Positions 11,556-22,961 of a stretch of DNA of 64,000 bases are shown piece by piece. The stretch spans positions 67,172,281 through 67,236,280 of the forward strand of contig CM043956.1 in NCBI GenBank assembly GCA_014529385.2. Reading direction: 5' to 3'. The DNA comes from Adiantum capillus-veneris (taxonomy: Eukaryota; Streptophyta; Polypodiopsida; Polypodiales; Pteridaceae). Both the position numbers and the translations under genes were made by a program. The notes under the pieces were generated by a model. That model did no database searches. It had not been told where the DNA came from and saw only the letters and a list, made by a program, of their open reading frames with translations. Each line of letters begins with the position of its first letter. Position 1 is the stretch's first letter.

Positions 11556-14163
11556 GATACATGCATATACACATATGAGCACTTGTATAAATATGTACAT
11601 ACACACTCACTCACTTAGATACGTATCTACATGCAAATGCATACACATATACTATTAGACCTAAGTAGGGGGTAGTAGTGCCAATATTGGTGTGGCACCT
11701 CTTTAGATATCATCACAATTTCAATTAGAAATAGGATTGAGCGGTGATGGTTTGGGGTATAATTGAAAAAGTATATCTCTTCTTCTAAGGGGGCTAAAAT
11801 GAATGACTAAATTCTAGTTACAAGCTAGGGTTTTGTAAGGTGCTAAGGAAGAGCAACAGAGTGGTAACCTCATATTTCCTTTCATACTTTAGGTACTCTG
11901 ACTTACAATGAAAACTCGAAGTTGGCCTATTTCTAGGTGAATAACAAAGGAAATATCCAAGCTGACACATTCGTACGATGAGGACATCTGTTGCGTCAAA
12001 TTAAGGAAGGTGAATTAGATAGAAGAGAAGTGGTTAGAGATACCCCTCCTAGTCCTCAAGCACAACACACCAACAGAAATTAAATTTCAAGAAATGCTAG
12101 AGTATTTAGAACTTATCTACCATAATATAGCTTTAATGGGCTAGTAGCACTCACAAGAATTCTGTGATTGAATTATTCCTTTTCACCTCAAGGAAGGAAT
12201 AATTGACATGTTTATTGTCAGTGAGTATCCCTTGAAGAACTACCACCATAATTCATTTGCATTAAGTCCAAGACCCCTCAAAAAGAGAAATCAATCTATT
12301 TACAACTAGCTAGATGAAGATTTTTCTCATACCATTTCCTTTCAAAGTAGAGACATGTGTAGGAAGACTCATGTTGACATCCATCCCATAGTGATTTTAG
12401 GTGGTAGATCTTGAAAATAGCATGTCAATCTTATACCATATCTATCTGCTCAAATGGATTTTTGTGGAATTATTTGGCAACTGATTCTTACCCCTTGTTT
12501 GCAACCTTCACGCACTAGATCTCCATTAAAGTTTTTTTCCTTACTTATACAAAGAATTTATTCCTTTACCAGCTAGATGTTGGTGTCTTTGGAGGTGGCA
12601 AAACTGCTTTGTAACCACCTTATGCTACATATTATGGGCAAAAGATTAAATAGACCAGTGATGATGACTCTAACCTTAGTGATTATGTTTCCCCTTAAAA
12701 CAAGGAGTGTATGAAAATATGGTTGTGTTAATAGATTGTGAAAGTCAACATATATGGACTCAATATATTCCTCACAATTTTACACTTTGTAATCCTAGCT
12801 ACTATCAAATCATGAATTCTGTGGACATTTGTATTCAATGTCCCACTACCAGCTTCAATGTGTATCATCCACTAGATCAACACTTGAGCTCCAATTCCTT
12901 GGAGAGTCCACCTCAAAATATGTATGTGTAGCATGTGAGTTCACCCGGAGGGGTTTTTAATATATCAAATAGTCACAAAGCTATATTAACAAAACGGATT
13001 TAAAATAGAAAAATAAAAAATTTTTACAAGTTCTTGATGAGATCGAGGTCTTTTAATTCATGGTGAAGTGTGTGTAGAGGCGTTTTATAAATAACTCTTG
13101 AATGAACGTGCTATAGGTATTTTTGAAAGGTGGACCCCTTGGCTCAAATCTTTTATGTAGATTTTAAACACAATGCACTTATCATTAGGTTTCCCTTGCC
13201 TTGAAAATTTATCATATGAAATAAGGGGAGTAGACTGATTGTTATTAAGAGTTCAATAAGTCTCCAAAACTTGTAAAGGGAAAAAAATTTATTACTTTAC
13301 TCTAAAACATTGAGAGGTGGAATGGGAGCTCAAAAACTGGAAGCTATGGAAATTAGACGGTATAGCATGGATTGAAAAAGTAACCAAAGGTTGATAATAA
13401 AGAAATGAAAAGTCTCATGACTTTGGGAGGTCAAACTACTTTGTACAACAGTAGGATTTTGCAAAATTCTATCCAGACCTGAAACGACTAAAATATTTTT
13501 CTTAAAGTTCTAAATTAGAAGCTCCCAAAATAAGCTCTCTTTGGAAGCTTTCGTGGCGGATACCTCTACATAGCTCTCATCACCGCTCTCTTGCAGCAAA
13601 GCAAGAAGCCCTTCAATAGACCCTAATTGATTCTAAAGCACGGTGAGAAGCTCTAAACTCCATAGCCATCATCATCTCTCTCTACGTCGTTTTTCTAAGT
13701 AGTCACCCTCTCGGTGATTTTTTTGTCGTATAGGGGTACATGTATGGATTAACCGAGTACGTATGAAGTTTACCCATGATTATTTCGTCATGTTTAACAT
13801 GTTGATGAATTCACATGATGCATTTATGATCATGTGCCTGCATAGAAAGCGCTTTTCGTTTCATGTCATAGAGGCGGTAAGAACACTGTTTTGTTCATAA
13901 CTCACAAACCATTATCAATCAGTTGGAACCCTTTATAGCATAGATAAAACACATCATTTAGAAAAAAATTCTCTTTGGTATCATATGAAAACACGCATGA
14001 GCTAAGAGATATGGTCAAAAAACAGCTTGCTACCCACTGTACAACCAGTATTTTTTAACTACAGGCTCCTTGGAGAACCACTATATAGATTCACCGGATG
14101 GGAAAACCCACTTAACTAGTTGAAAAGCTTGATGAAACTTGATGATAAATGTGTTTAGATCTA
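11556..14163. other. AT-rich DNA without a recognisable gene
   Basis: The best open frame (12707-12931, +) has no family motif. At 13085-13135 the phrase TTTTATAAATA, then CTCTTGAA and TGCTATA, also occurs at 26997-27030, so a dispersed repeat is present. Confidence 0.4.
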
Positions 14164-14260
14164 TGTTATCACCCTGGGAATACAAGTTATTAATCGTTTC
14201 ATAACCTAAAATGTTATTATCACCTCGAGAATGCGAGTTATTAATCGTTTCATAACCGGG
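14164..14260. repeat. Two tandem ~49-bp units
   Basis: Both units contain TTATCACC, GAGTTATTAATCGTTTCATA or AAGTTATTAATCGTTTCATA, and ACC. They lie at 14164-14211 and 14213-14260. Confidence 0.75.
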
Positions 14261-14700
14261 TTTACCTATACGTATAGGGGTGCTACCAACAAGGTGTACC
14301 ATATGACTTCGTGAGTTTACGAAGATGTTGATGTATGATTTATGGTCTTTTAGTGAGTTTATTTAAGTTATTAGATGCCCATAAACTTATGTGAAGGTAT
14401 ATGGTTAGACATCCCAAACCGCATAGGCAGATATGATTAAAGTGACTTGCTTTTGGGGTTATCGTTTGTTGTGTGAGTACCATATGGGTGAAGTGATGTG
14501 ATAGGGTGACAATATATATTATGAAGAAGAGTTTGATGCATTAATTTGAGGTCAAATACTTTCATTTTCATGTTATGCACGTTCCCAAAAATGCCAAAAA
14601 GTTGTTTTTTCATATATATGAAGTTATGGTTTATGGTTGACCTAAAGGTCGGAGCTGTTTTGCATTATGTTTATGATGACAGAACGTTATCATATGATAT
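14261..14700. other. Flank of the gag-protease LTR element
   Basis: No gene is seen. The last five bases before the LTR (GATAT) do not match the five after the other LTR (TGGTT), so no target-site duplication is visible. Confidence 0.4.
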
Positions 14701-15534
14701 TGAAGCGGTCCGGGGCCGGCAACAAGAGAGGCAAACTCTAAACACCCCTCAAGGCTCCCGTGGTGCTCAATTGGGACTGGGGCAACCACAAGCACAACAA
14801 AACAACAGACCCACAGCCAAACCCAAACAAGATAGGGGCACCACCTAGTTATGGTATGCGAACTAGGATGCAAGAGAGATTTTTTTACAACCAAGAAGAT
14901 GCACCACAAAACACGCACAAGCAACCTCACACCAAGATACACACAAAATGGACCAGAGAGAGCTAGAGAAAAGGGAAGAGAGAGAGGAATGGATCTTGTG
15001 TAATACCTTATTGGTGACTTGCAAATGAAGATGGTTCGTTATGATGCTATCATAGATTTTGTACAAAACTAACTCAATGCTTAGTGAATGCTAAACATTG
15101 CCAACACACTCACATTGTCTTAGGGTGTGGGAGACCTCTCACCACAATACCCTCTTACAATGGACACAAAATTGGCAATGAAAAACACACTAAAACACTT
15201 TCTCAAACAAGATTAAACCATAGAAACTCAAAATACACAAGTCACCTTGAATTCACTAAACCGTACCGCACAAGTGCAAGGACGAAGATTTGAACGTTGA
15301 ATCACGCCTTTGATGCACCAAACCTCAATTTATTGATGATGGAGGAACATATATAATAGTGGTTTTGAGATTTTGAACTCACGCTCTCTCACTTGCAATG
15401 TGTAGCTTGAAAGCTTCTCTCACACCAAGAGTGAAGCTCACAAAGTGGTTGCTATGTCTAAGTCTCTCCTCACGCATAGAGTGTTGGGGTGTTGTGTGAG
15501 ATATTGCAGGTTGTTTTACAAGAAGGAGAGGGGC

Positions 15535-15545
15535 CTATTTATATG
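15535..15545 (-). promoter_or_regulatory. TATA-like box in the 3' LTR
   Basis: On the - strand this reads ATATAAATAGG; the other LTR has CTATAAATAGG at 19397-19407. Position inside the LTR, well before the gag frame, fits an RNA polymerase II promoter. Inferred from sequence only. Confidence 0.5.
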
Positions 15546-15728
15546 TTGGAGACCCCTCATTAAGATTATTGGAAATCCTAATTTACAAGATAACAAATCA
15601 GGATTATGGTTTTTTTTTAATATCAAAACATTACGGGCCTTCTTTGTCTGCTTGAGTCATGGATGTGGGCTAAAAAGAGAGCATTATTGATGGTAGATAA
15701 GATGAAAGTAGAGTTTTAAGAAAGGGGA

Positions 15729-15731
<3 letters not shown>

Positions 15732-15805
<74 letters not shown>
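15732..15805. repeat. (GA)n microsatellite in the 3' LTR
   Basis: Uninterrupted GA over about 74 bp. The partner tract in the other LTR is shorter. Confidence 0.97.
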
Positions 15806-15807
<2 letters not shown>

Positions 15808-16127
15808 ACTATGCACATATCTTGAGGTGAGGTGTCTTTTATGGTTAGGTCTATGGCTATTTTGTGTTAATATGTTAGTGGTTAGTGTTAGTAATCACTA
15901 GAAAGTTAATGATATATTTACAATGGGTAGAATGGGGTGAATGTTTGAATGAAGTGAGGAAATCCTTGTGATGGTGAAGCTTGAAGAAGTTTTTGACTTA
16001 CTTGTGTAGGTTCTCAAAATGACTATCGATCTTATTCTTTGCTTCTCTTCTTTACGCCACCGCTGCCAAGGTTGATTATCATGATGAAAACGGTAATTGG
16101 TTGATGAGGTCTCTTAATTTGCAGAGG

Positions 16128-17969
16128 TTAAGCATGGCCCCCCATGACTTCGATGGAAGACTCCTCTTCAGTATTGCTGCTGCTACTTTCTTCTTCTGAA
16201 GTATTATCGGTCCAATCTTCTTCTGTCTCACTTTGAGATGATTCTTCATGGAGATCCTCTTGGAGTTGCTCCTTCATGTCAAAGAAAACCTTCTTATGAT
16301 TGTCATTCCTGCAAATTAATTTTCCACTCTCCCAGTCTTGCAAAGCTCGCATTTTTGTTAGCCATGGTCTTCCTAGGATAAATGGATAACCACTTCCCTT
16401 GGTCGGAATAACATAAAAATCCACTGCCTTCTTAATTACAAAGGCCTCTACAAAGACATTTTTACAAATGCCTACACACCTAGCCTTGCTATTGTTTGCC
16501 ATTTTCACTTTTATTTCAGGTGTCTCATGCATGTGCATGCGTAGTCTTTGCATGAGTCCCTCTATCATGATGCAAATTTGTGAACCCGCATCCACTAGAC
16601 CTTTCCTAACCAATCTTCCTTTGATGTAACAATCTAACACAGGTGTAATATCCTCATTCATTTTAGCTTGTGAAATTTTTACAACAGGCACACTCTCTTT
16701 TATCTTTCTCCTAGTGCTAACTTCACTTGTTAAATCCCTCCTAGCTTGTGGATATAATGCAAGAAATTGAGGCCATGAGATATCAAGACCCTTACCTCTC
16801 ATGTCTTCCAACAAGTTGTACGGAACCATTCCATGTCCAAGAGGGAATTCTTGGAGGTTGATACGACGTCGAGTCCTCTTGGTTTCTTTGGTCTCCTTTG
16901 CCTTCTTTTCTCGTCCATGATCACTTTGTGACGTGACTCATTCTTTCTCCTTACCTTTTCCACGGCCACGCTTGATGCCATTAGCTTCCATGTCCACCTC
17001 ATTGGAGTTTGTCACCTCTACCACATGTACATTTGGGTCTGGCAAAGGTGGAACTCCTTCCACTCCTCGTGGAGGTGGTCTTGGTCCATTTGGCCTTTGT
17101 AGAAGCCGTGGTTGTTGACTAGTTCCTTCACCTGCATTCATCACTGGGTAATTCAAGTTAGGTCTCCCTGGCTCCCCACGGGGACAAGGACAATTATACA
17201 TCCCATGTCCAGACTCTCCGCAATTCCAACATTGCAAGACTCTCCTAGGTCATGGTGGCTCTTGCTCTTCTTACTTCTTTGCTTGTCCCTTAGGACCTAC
17301 AGCTTGTGCAAGGTGAATTAACAAGTTACTTAAGGATTCATTTAACTTTTCAATTACCTCTGCTGTTACCTCCGGAATCTCTCTAGATGTTGATGCTTGC
17401 AATTTTCCCTTAGGTCTAGGACCCTCTATTGGAACCTCTCCTCTCAGTCACTTGAGTTTCCTATACTTCTCAACAGCCCTAGTTTCAGCAGTGTCAAAGG
17501 TAGCAGGTGCACCCGCCTCAACTTCTATCTGGAGTGTGGGAAAGAGACCAACTATGAACCTCTCCTTCTTTAGGAACTCTGCACCATCACCAGGGTTAGA
17601 AACATTTCTCACCCATACAACCCAACTACGTAGAAACTCTTGTTTATACATGTAGTAGTCATCTAAGTCTTTTTGTTTGTGAGAAACAATGTCTTTCCAT
17701 AGCTTTCGAGTGTTTTGGGGATCAAAAAAGTATCTCTTGAAATGATTCACAACTTCCGTGTAATTCCCTTTAACTTCCTCAGGCAAAGAGTCAAACCAAG
17801 TGCTAGCATCTTTCCTAAGGACCACCTCAAACATTTCTATATGTTCTTGATCAATTACTCTCTTCTTGATACGGCATGACATCTTGAAATTTTCTAAAAA
17901 TAATTCTGCATCCTTTCCAGGCTCTCCAAAGAAAAGAGGATATCCGAACATTTGGCATTGGGTCTGCAT
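16128..17969 (-). pseudogene. Ty3/gypsy-type gag-protease polyprotein with four in-frame stops
   Basis: Structural protein of the virus-like particle plus an aspartic protease. One continuous frame of about 614 codons from M-Q-T-Q at 17969. The gag block has PLFFGEPGKDAELFLENF, ASTWFDSLPEEVK and HFKRYFFDP, typical of the Retrotrans_gag family. A zinc knuckle CWNCGESGHGMYNC (C-x2-C-x4-H-x4-C) starts near 17231. The protease block has LVDAGSQICIM, where the usual D-[ST]-G reads D-A-G, and later ILGRPWL. An acidic S/E-rich tail follows. Stops are at 17448-17450 (TGA), 17271-17273 (TAA), 17250-17252 (TGA) and 16938-16940 (TGA), with no frameshift. The final TAA lies within the 3' LTR, so the frame ends there by design and no polymerase followed it. 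Confidence 0.85.
16135..16145 (-). promoter_or_regulatory. Polypurine tract
   Basis: ATGGGGGGCCA on the - strand ends exactly where the 3' LTR begins with TGCTTAACC. It would prime plus-strand DNA synthesis. It is also translated as the end of the gag-protease frame. Confidence 0.75.
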
Positions 17970-19396
17970 TGAATCATTTTCAAGGTGACAACACGTTTTT
18001 GTTTTTCTTTCTTAAAAAGATTTACACAATAATATTTTCTAAATTGCAATCTATTCTACAACAAAATAAAAATATTCACATCAAATGACCTATGATAATC
18101 AATAAGAGGCGAGAATTTATCTTACTCTTTGGGCACCAAACATGAACACCATACGTTGTTGCAAATGGATTTTTCTACTAATTGCAATGTTTATTCTAAT
18201 GTGTGGAGTGAAATGGAAGGGAAAAACCTCTATTCCTGGGCCATTATCCATGGTCTATGCATGACCTAGTGCTTTAAAACAAAACAAAAATATAGACATC
18301 CAAACTAAGGTCGTACCTAATGAGAGGCAAAATAAAAGGATTTACTGAAGCCTTTATCTCGGCCAACCTAACAGGGCCCAAAATTCTACAAATTACTCGC
18401 TGAAATTGTGATTTTGTGCTTACAATGATATGCACCTTTTTCCTTGTAATCGGAACAAATGGGCCCTGCAAATATTTGTGATTCATGCAAGCTACTTGAT
18501 TATGCTAAAGGTTGAGCCTACACAAAACATACACAAGCCCTCCTCAGTGGGGGCACCAAAATTGAGGCGGTCCGGGGCGGGCAACAAGAGAGGTGACATC
18601 TAAACACCCTTCAAGGCTTCCGTGCTCCTCGATTGGGGCTGGGGCAACCACAAGCACAACAAAACAACAAACCCACAGCCAAACCCAAACAAGATAGGGG
18701 CACCACCTAGTTATGGTATGCGAACTAGGACGCAAGAGAGATTTTGTTACAACCAAGAAGATGCGCCACAAAACACACACAAGCAACCTACACCAAGACA
18801 CACACAACATGAACTAGAGAGAGCTACAGAAAAGGGAAAAGAGAGAGGATTGGATCTTGCGTAATACCTTATTTGTGACTTGCAAATGAAGATGGTTCGT
18901 TACAATGCTATCATAGATTTTGTACAGAAATAACTCAATTCTTAGTGAATGCTAAACATTGCAAACACACTCACACTATCTTAGGGTGTGGGAGACCTCT
19001 CACCACAATACCCTCTTACAATGGATACAAAAATTGGCAATGAAAAGCACACTAAAACACTTTCTAAAACAAGATTAAACGATAGAAACTCAAAATACAC
19101 AAGTCACCTTGAATTCACTAAATCGTACCGCACAAGTGGAAGGACGAAGATTTGAACGTCGAATCACGCCTTTGATGCACCAAACCTCAATTTATTCATG
19201 ATGGAGGAACATATACAATAGTGGTTTTGAGATTTTGAACTCACGCTCTCTCACTTGCAATGTGTAGCTGGAAAGCTTCTCTCACACCAAGAGTGAAGAT
19301 CACAAAGTGGTTGCTACGCCTAAGTCTCTCATCACGCATCGAGTGTTGGGGTGTTGTGTGAGATATTGCAAGTTGTTTTACAAGAACGAGAGGGTC

Positions 19397-19407
19397 CTAT
19401 TTATAGG
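19397..19407 (-). promoter_or_regulatory. TATA box in the 5' LTR
   Basis: CTATAAATAGG on the - strand is a good plant TATA box. Transcription from it would run left through the leader and gag-protease frame. Confidence 0.55.
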
Positions 19408-19589
19408 TTGGACACCCCTCATTAAGATTATTGGAAATCCTAATTTACGAGCTAACAAATCAAGATTATGATTTTTTCTGAATATCAAAACATTGTGGGC
19501 CTTCTTTGTCTGCTTGAGTCATGGATGTGGGCTAAAAAGAGAGCATTATTGATGATAGATAAGGTGAAAGTAGAGTTTTAAGAAAGGGG

Positions 19590-19590
<1 letters not shown>

Positions 19591-19644
<54 letters not shown>
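19591..19644. repeat. (GA)n microsatellite in the 5' LTR
   Basis: Uninterrupted GA over about 54 bp at the same LTR position as the 74-bp tract in the partner. The length difference shows slippage after insertion or during reverse transcription. Confidence 0.97.
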
Positions 19645-19646
<2 letters not shown>

Positions 19647-20254
19647 ACTCTTCACATGTCTTGAGGTGAGGTGTCTTTTATGGTTAGGTCAGCGGGTATT
19701 TTGTGTAAGTATGTTAGTGGTTAGTGTTAGTAATCACTAGAAAGTTCATGATCTATTTACAATAGTTAGAATGGGGTGGATGGTTGAATGAAGTGAGAAA
19801 ATCCTTGTGATGGTGAAGCTTGAAGAAGTTTTTGACTTACTTGTGTAGGTTCTCAAAATGACTATTGATCTTCTTCTTTGTATTCTCTTCTTTAGGCCAC
19901 CGCCGCCAAGGTTGATTATCACGATGAAAATGGTAATTCGGTTGATGAGGTCTCTTAATTTGCAGAGGTTAAGCATGGTTTACATGCTGAACTTTATGTA
20001 TACAGAGAAGGGGTAAGATGGAATTGTACTTTGAAAGTAACAGAGAGAGGCATAGAGATGGTGTATGTACATGGAGAGCTCATATGAGAGCTATGGAAGT
20101 AAGAGGGGAGGTTAATGGTGAAGAAGGTGAGAGAAACCATGAAAGATGCAGGTTTGAGTGAGAGATTGAGAGGAATGAGTGTGTTTGTGTGTGTGTGTAG
20201 AAGTATGAAAGAGCTGAGAGAAGACTATGGGTTACTTGTGAGAAAAGTGGGCAG

Positions 20255-21236
20255 ACTGGGGTCCACTCAAAAACTCCTAGATCATCAGTGGTTGCTCCAA
20301 AAATCACCAAAATGTTTGAGGTGATTATTCAGCTCTTGGTCCACATTTTCTCTCTCGAACACCGCTTCAAATTCGGAGTGGAGATGGATATAAAAATACC
20401 ACCAAAATACCTGTTTTTCTTCACAAAAAAAGTCTTCAATGGCCCCCCTTTTGTTGAATTTGCAGATGGCTCCAAAGGTGAGCCCTCCTTGAATTAGAGC
20501 ATGACCTAATTGATTCTTTGGGGTTTGAAAATGTGCATGGTTGTGGATTATGCACAAATATAATACAGGGATATGATGGGAAAAAACAGGCTAGTATATA
20601 TAAACAATTTATGGAATCTAAAATAGTGTCAGCTATATATAAATATAAAATGAAAAAAAGAGATATATGAAAATATAAGGAATCAAATGAGGGGATCCTC
20701 ATTTGTTTTTATTGAAGTATATTTATTTACAAGAGATAAGAAAAAATACCTCTCGGAAATGGGGATTTATTGAAAGGCCATGACCAATGGTGAACGGTAT
20801 TTTTGAGGTTTTTCCTTGGAGTGTATTCACACAAAAAATAAGAGAATCTTGCATGAAATGATTTTTTATAGAATACATAGGTAAAAGTATTATGATAATG
20901 GCGAGTAAATGTACATAGCATATATAGAAAAATAACGCACACTTAGGTAGAAATATTTAAATAAATACCAAAATAATTATGAAAATTCCCTATATTAGGC
21001 CCTATGTACAATAAAATATATACTCACAAATGGGCCATAATATATTTAATTTTTTTGACTCAACTAGCCCAGTGACTAGCTAGCTGAGGGTTTTAAGAAG
21101 ATATGGGAAAAACCCCCTAGCTCACACATGCCTATGTAGAGTGAAACGGTAAGAATATCCAAAATATTTAGGTGATTTTAGTAGGGTGAGGTAACTCACT
21201 ATGGCAATTACGGAGAGCCCAAAAACGGCTATCAAT
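20255..21236 (+). repeat. Left arm of a large imperfect inverted repeat
   Basis: The reverse complement matches 22962-23993. Shared blocks, given in the right-arm sense, are GATAGCCGTTTTT, CATAGTGAGTTAC, TTTTCATAATTATTTTGGTA, TTTATTTAAATATTTCTACC, GGAGGGCTCAC and GTGGACCCCAGT. Identity is high near 20.9-21.2 kb and patchy outward. No gene is recognised in the arm. Confidence 0.7.
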
Positions 21237-22769
21237 ATATGGAAAATTATGGATTGATATGGGTGCCTTATATGCATGGTTATGATTGCTTTCCACCTTT
21301 CTAGATCAAACCTAGCTCTATGTGCTATGGAGGTAAAACGCAAACGTGATGCATCAACTTTTCATGGTTGGATGTTGTCAAAAATAAATTTTTATATCAT
21401 GATTAGTTGCTAGTCGGACTCTTTTTATGCATGAAAGAATCATGTCTTAAGAGTCATATGTGTATGAACTTTGATTGATTGCAAAGGATATGTCAAACTC
21501 CAAGTGTGGAAGTTAATTCAGTGTGATTATGATTTATGGTTAAGAACTGAGATTCCCACATGGATTATGGTTGTGATTTTATGATGGAAGCTGATGTGGC
21601 TCATTATTTTGTCTTTGGATATAGTTATGCTGCTAAAATTTTTGCAGCCATGTTATGCTTTAAAGTGGTTATGCAGGATTGGTCATGCCTCACCCAAGTT
21701 GGGTAGAGTGCTCACCCATGTGAAGTGATTGGTTTATGGTTTATGGTTTTGGAATTGGATCATGAAGTGATCTAGATGGTTTACGATAGGCGTGTAAGGG
21801 TAGAGATTGTTTGTGCATATGGAAAGTTCTATTGTGATTGGACTCATGTGTTATGTTTCTCATGACACTATCGCTACAAGACTAGGATCACCTATATCCC
21901 TTAGCCTTAGACTAAAGGGTTGTTGACCTAGGGCTTTTCTAGATCGGGGGTGTTGTCTAGGTCTTCTTCTTTTTGTTAGGTTCATCTACACGGTTAGTGC
22001 GTCGGGGGTTGAATGACCTACACAGCTAACGTGTCGGGGATTTTACCTTAGATTTTTCTAAACACCTGGTGTTGGACATGGAAGAGGCTGGCGCCTAAAC
22101 TTGTATGGTTGGTGTTGATACCCTACCACCACCTACTGGTACTTGGGATCCTTTCATAGCTCGGGTTCATGGAGGGAGGTGAAGCGGGCTCAGCTCATGT
22201 CTGGCTCAGGTAGGTTGGAGGTGTTCTGGCTCACTCTTGGAGAAGTGAAATTCTCTCTATCCGTAGTAGAGTGAATTCCAATGAGGGGACTGGTCGATCC
22301 CTACACAAGGTCCCGTTCTCTACTAGTTATTTTGTCATAAACTTGATGCTATGGTGTACCTAGATTTTTCATTTCATTAACACATGGTTTCCTATTTCAT
22401 TTAAACGGGACATTTAAAGATTCTCTTTTGTCATTTTCTCATGTCTCTGTACACTTTATTTCACCCTCCACTATATTCTCTCTCTTTCTTTCCACAACGC
22501 AGTGTACACATATATTCACCCTCCACAATGTTATATTTTTTCTTGAGTACGCTTTCATTTTCATAACATCCATTCAGGGGTAGCACTAGTCGCTAGGTGA
22601 TTATGGATGTATGTAGTCCAGCTCATGGACTAAACTCCATGCTTGGTCGAGCGCTAAGAACTCCTCCCCTATGCAAATGCTTCTGCAACTCTGATGTATA
22701 TTGAAAATTGTGTAAAAGTATAAATTGTATATTTTCTGTATAGACCCCCGGGGAGGGATATATCTCACT
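21237..22769. other. Spacer between the inverted arms
   Basis: No coding motif. Two similar phrases near 21985-22035 (GTGCGTCGGGGGTT and ACGTGTCGGGGATT) and two copies of TTCACCCTCCAC near 22461 and 22517 are the only internal repetition noticed. The stretch may include a decayed LTR ending before the primer-site-like sequence at 22770. Confidence 0.35.
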
Positions 22770-22782
22770 TGGTATTAAAGCC
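22770..22782 (+). promoter_or_regulatory. Candidate retrotransposon primer-binding site, complementary to initiator tRNA-Met
   Basis: TGGTATTAAAGCC differs from the plant initiator-Met primer site TGGTATCAGAGCC by two transitions, and it follows ATATATCTCA, as an LTR end in CA would. No LTR pair was found to go with it, so this may be the relic of an eroded element or chance. Confidence 0.35.
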
Positions 22783-22961
22783 AATGCTTAAGGTTATGGC
22801 AATAGCCTAAATCGTGATACTAATCCGGTTAGTTATGCATTGTGCACGCATTCAAGCATGCTATTTGAGAAAAGATATTGTATTCATAATGCATCTATAA
22901 ATAGCATTGGTTGGTGATACTTGCTTGACTTGTCCTCTTGAGTGGAAGTGTCAAGTTTGAG

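Larger units (their letters stand above)
14701..16134 (-). repeat. 3' LTR of the gag-protease element
   Basis: About 1434 bp. It is strongly similar over its length to 18563-19975, including the (GA)n tract, the block AGTCACCTTGAATTCACTAA and the TATA-like block. It differs by scattered substitutions and by a longer GA run. The open frames inside it (14546-14848, 14760-14966) are artefacts of LTR sequence. Confidence 0.9.
14701..19975 (-). mobile_element. Non-autonomous LTR retrotransposon with gag-protease only
   Basis: Two long direct repeats, 14701-16134 and 18563-19975, start TGA[AG]GCGGTCCGGGG and end TTAAGCA on the + strand. Read on the - strand they begin TG and end CA like LTRs. The interior (16135-18562) holds one Ty3/gypsy-type gag-protease frame on the - strand and a polypurine tract directly at the inner edge of the 14701-16134 repeat, which makes that repeat the 3' LTR. 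There is no reverse transcriptase, RNase H or integrase and no room for them. This matches elements described as terminal-repeat retrotransposons with GAG, which must borrow enzymes. About 590 bp of untranslated leader separates the 5' LTR from the gag start. Flanking five-base sequences do not match. Confidence 0.85.
18563..19975 (-). repeat. 5' LTR of the gag-protease element
   Basis: About 1413 bp, starting TGAGGCGGTCC and ending TTAAGCA on the + strand. The region just inside its left edge should hold the primer-binding site; on the - strand it reads TTTTGGTGCCCCCACTGAGG, which I could not assign to a particular tRNA. Confidence 0.9.

Noticed and set aside
14546-14966. Frames of 68-100 codons, repeated at 18544-18864 and 25483-25733
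   Set aside because: They translate LTR ends in several directions; recurrence follows from LTR similarity and not from a gene.
22770-22782. A tRNA gene near the primer-site-like sequence
   Set aside because: No A and B box pair or cloverleaf could be drawn around it.
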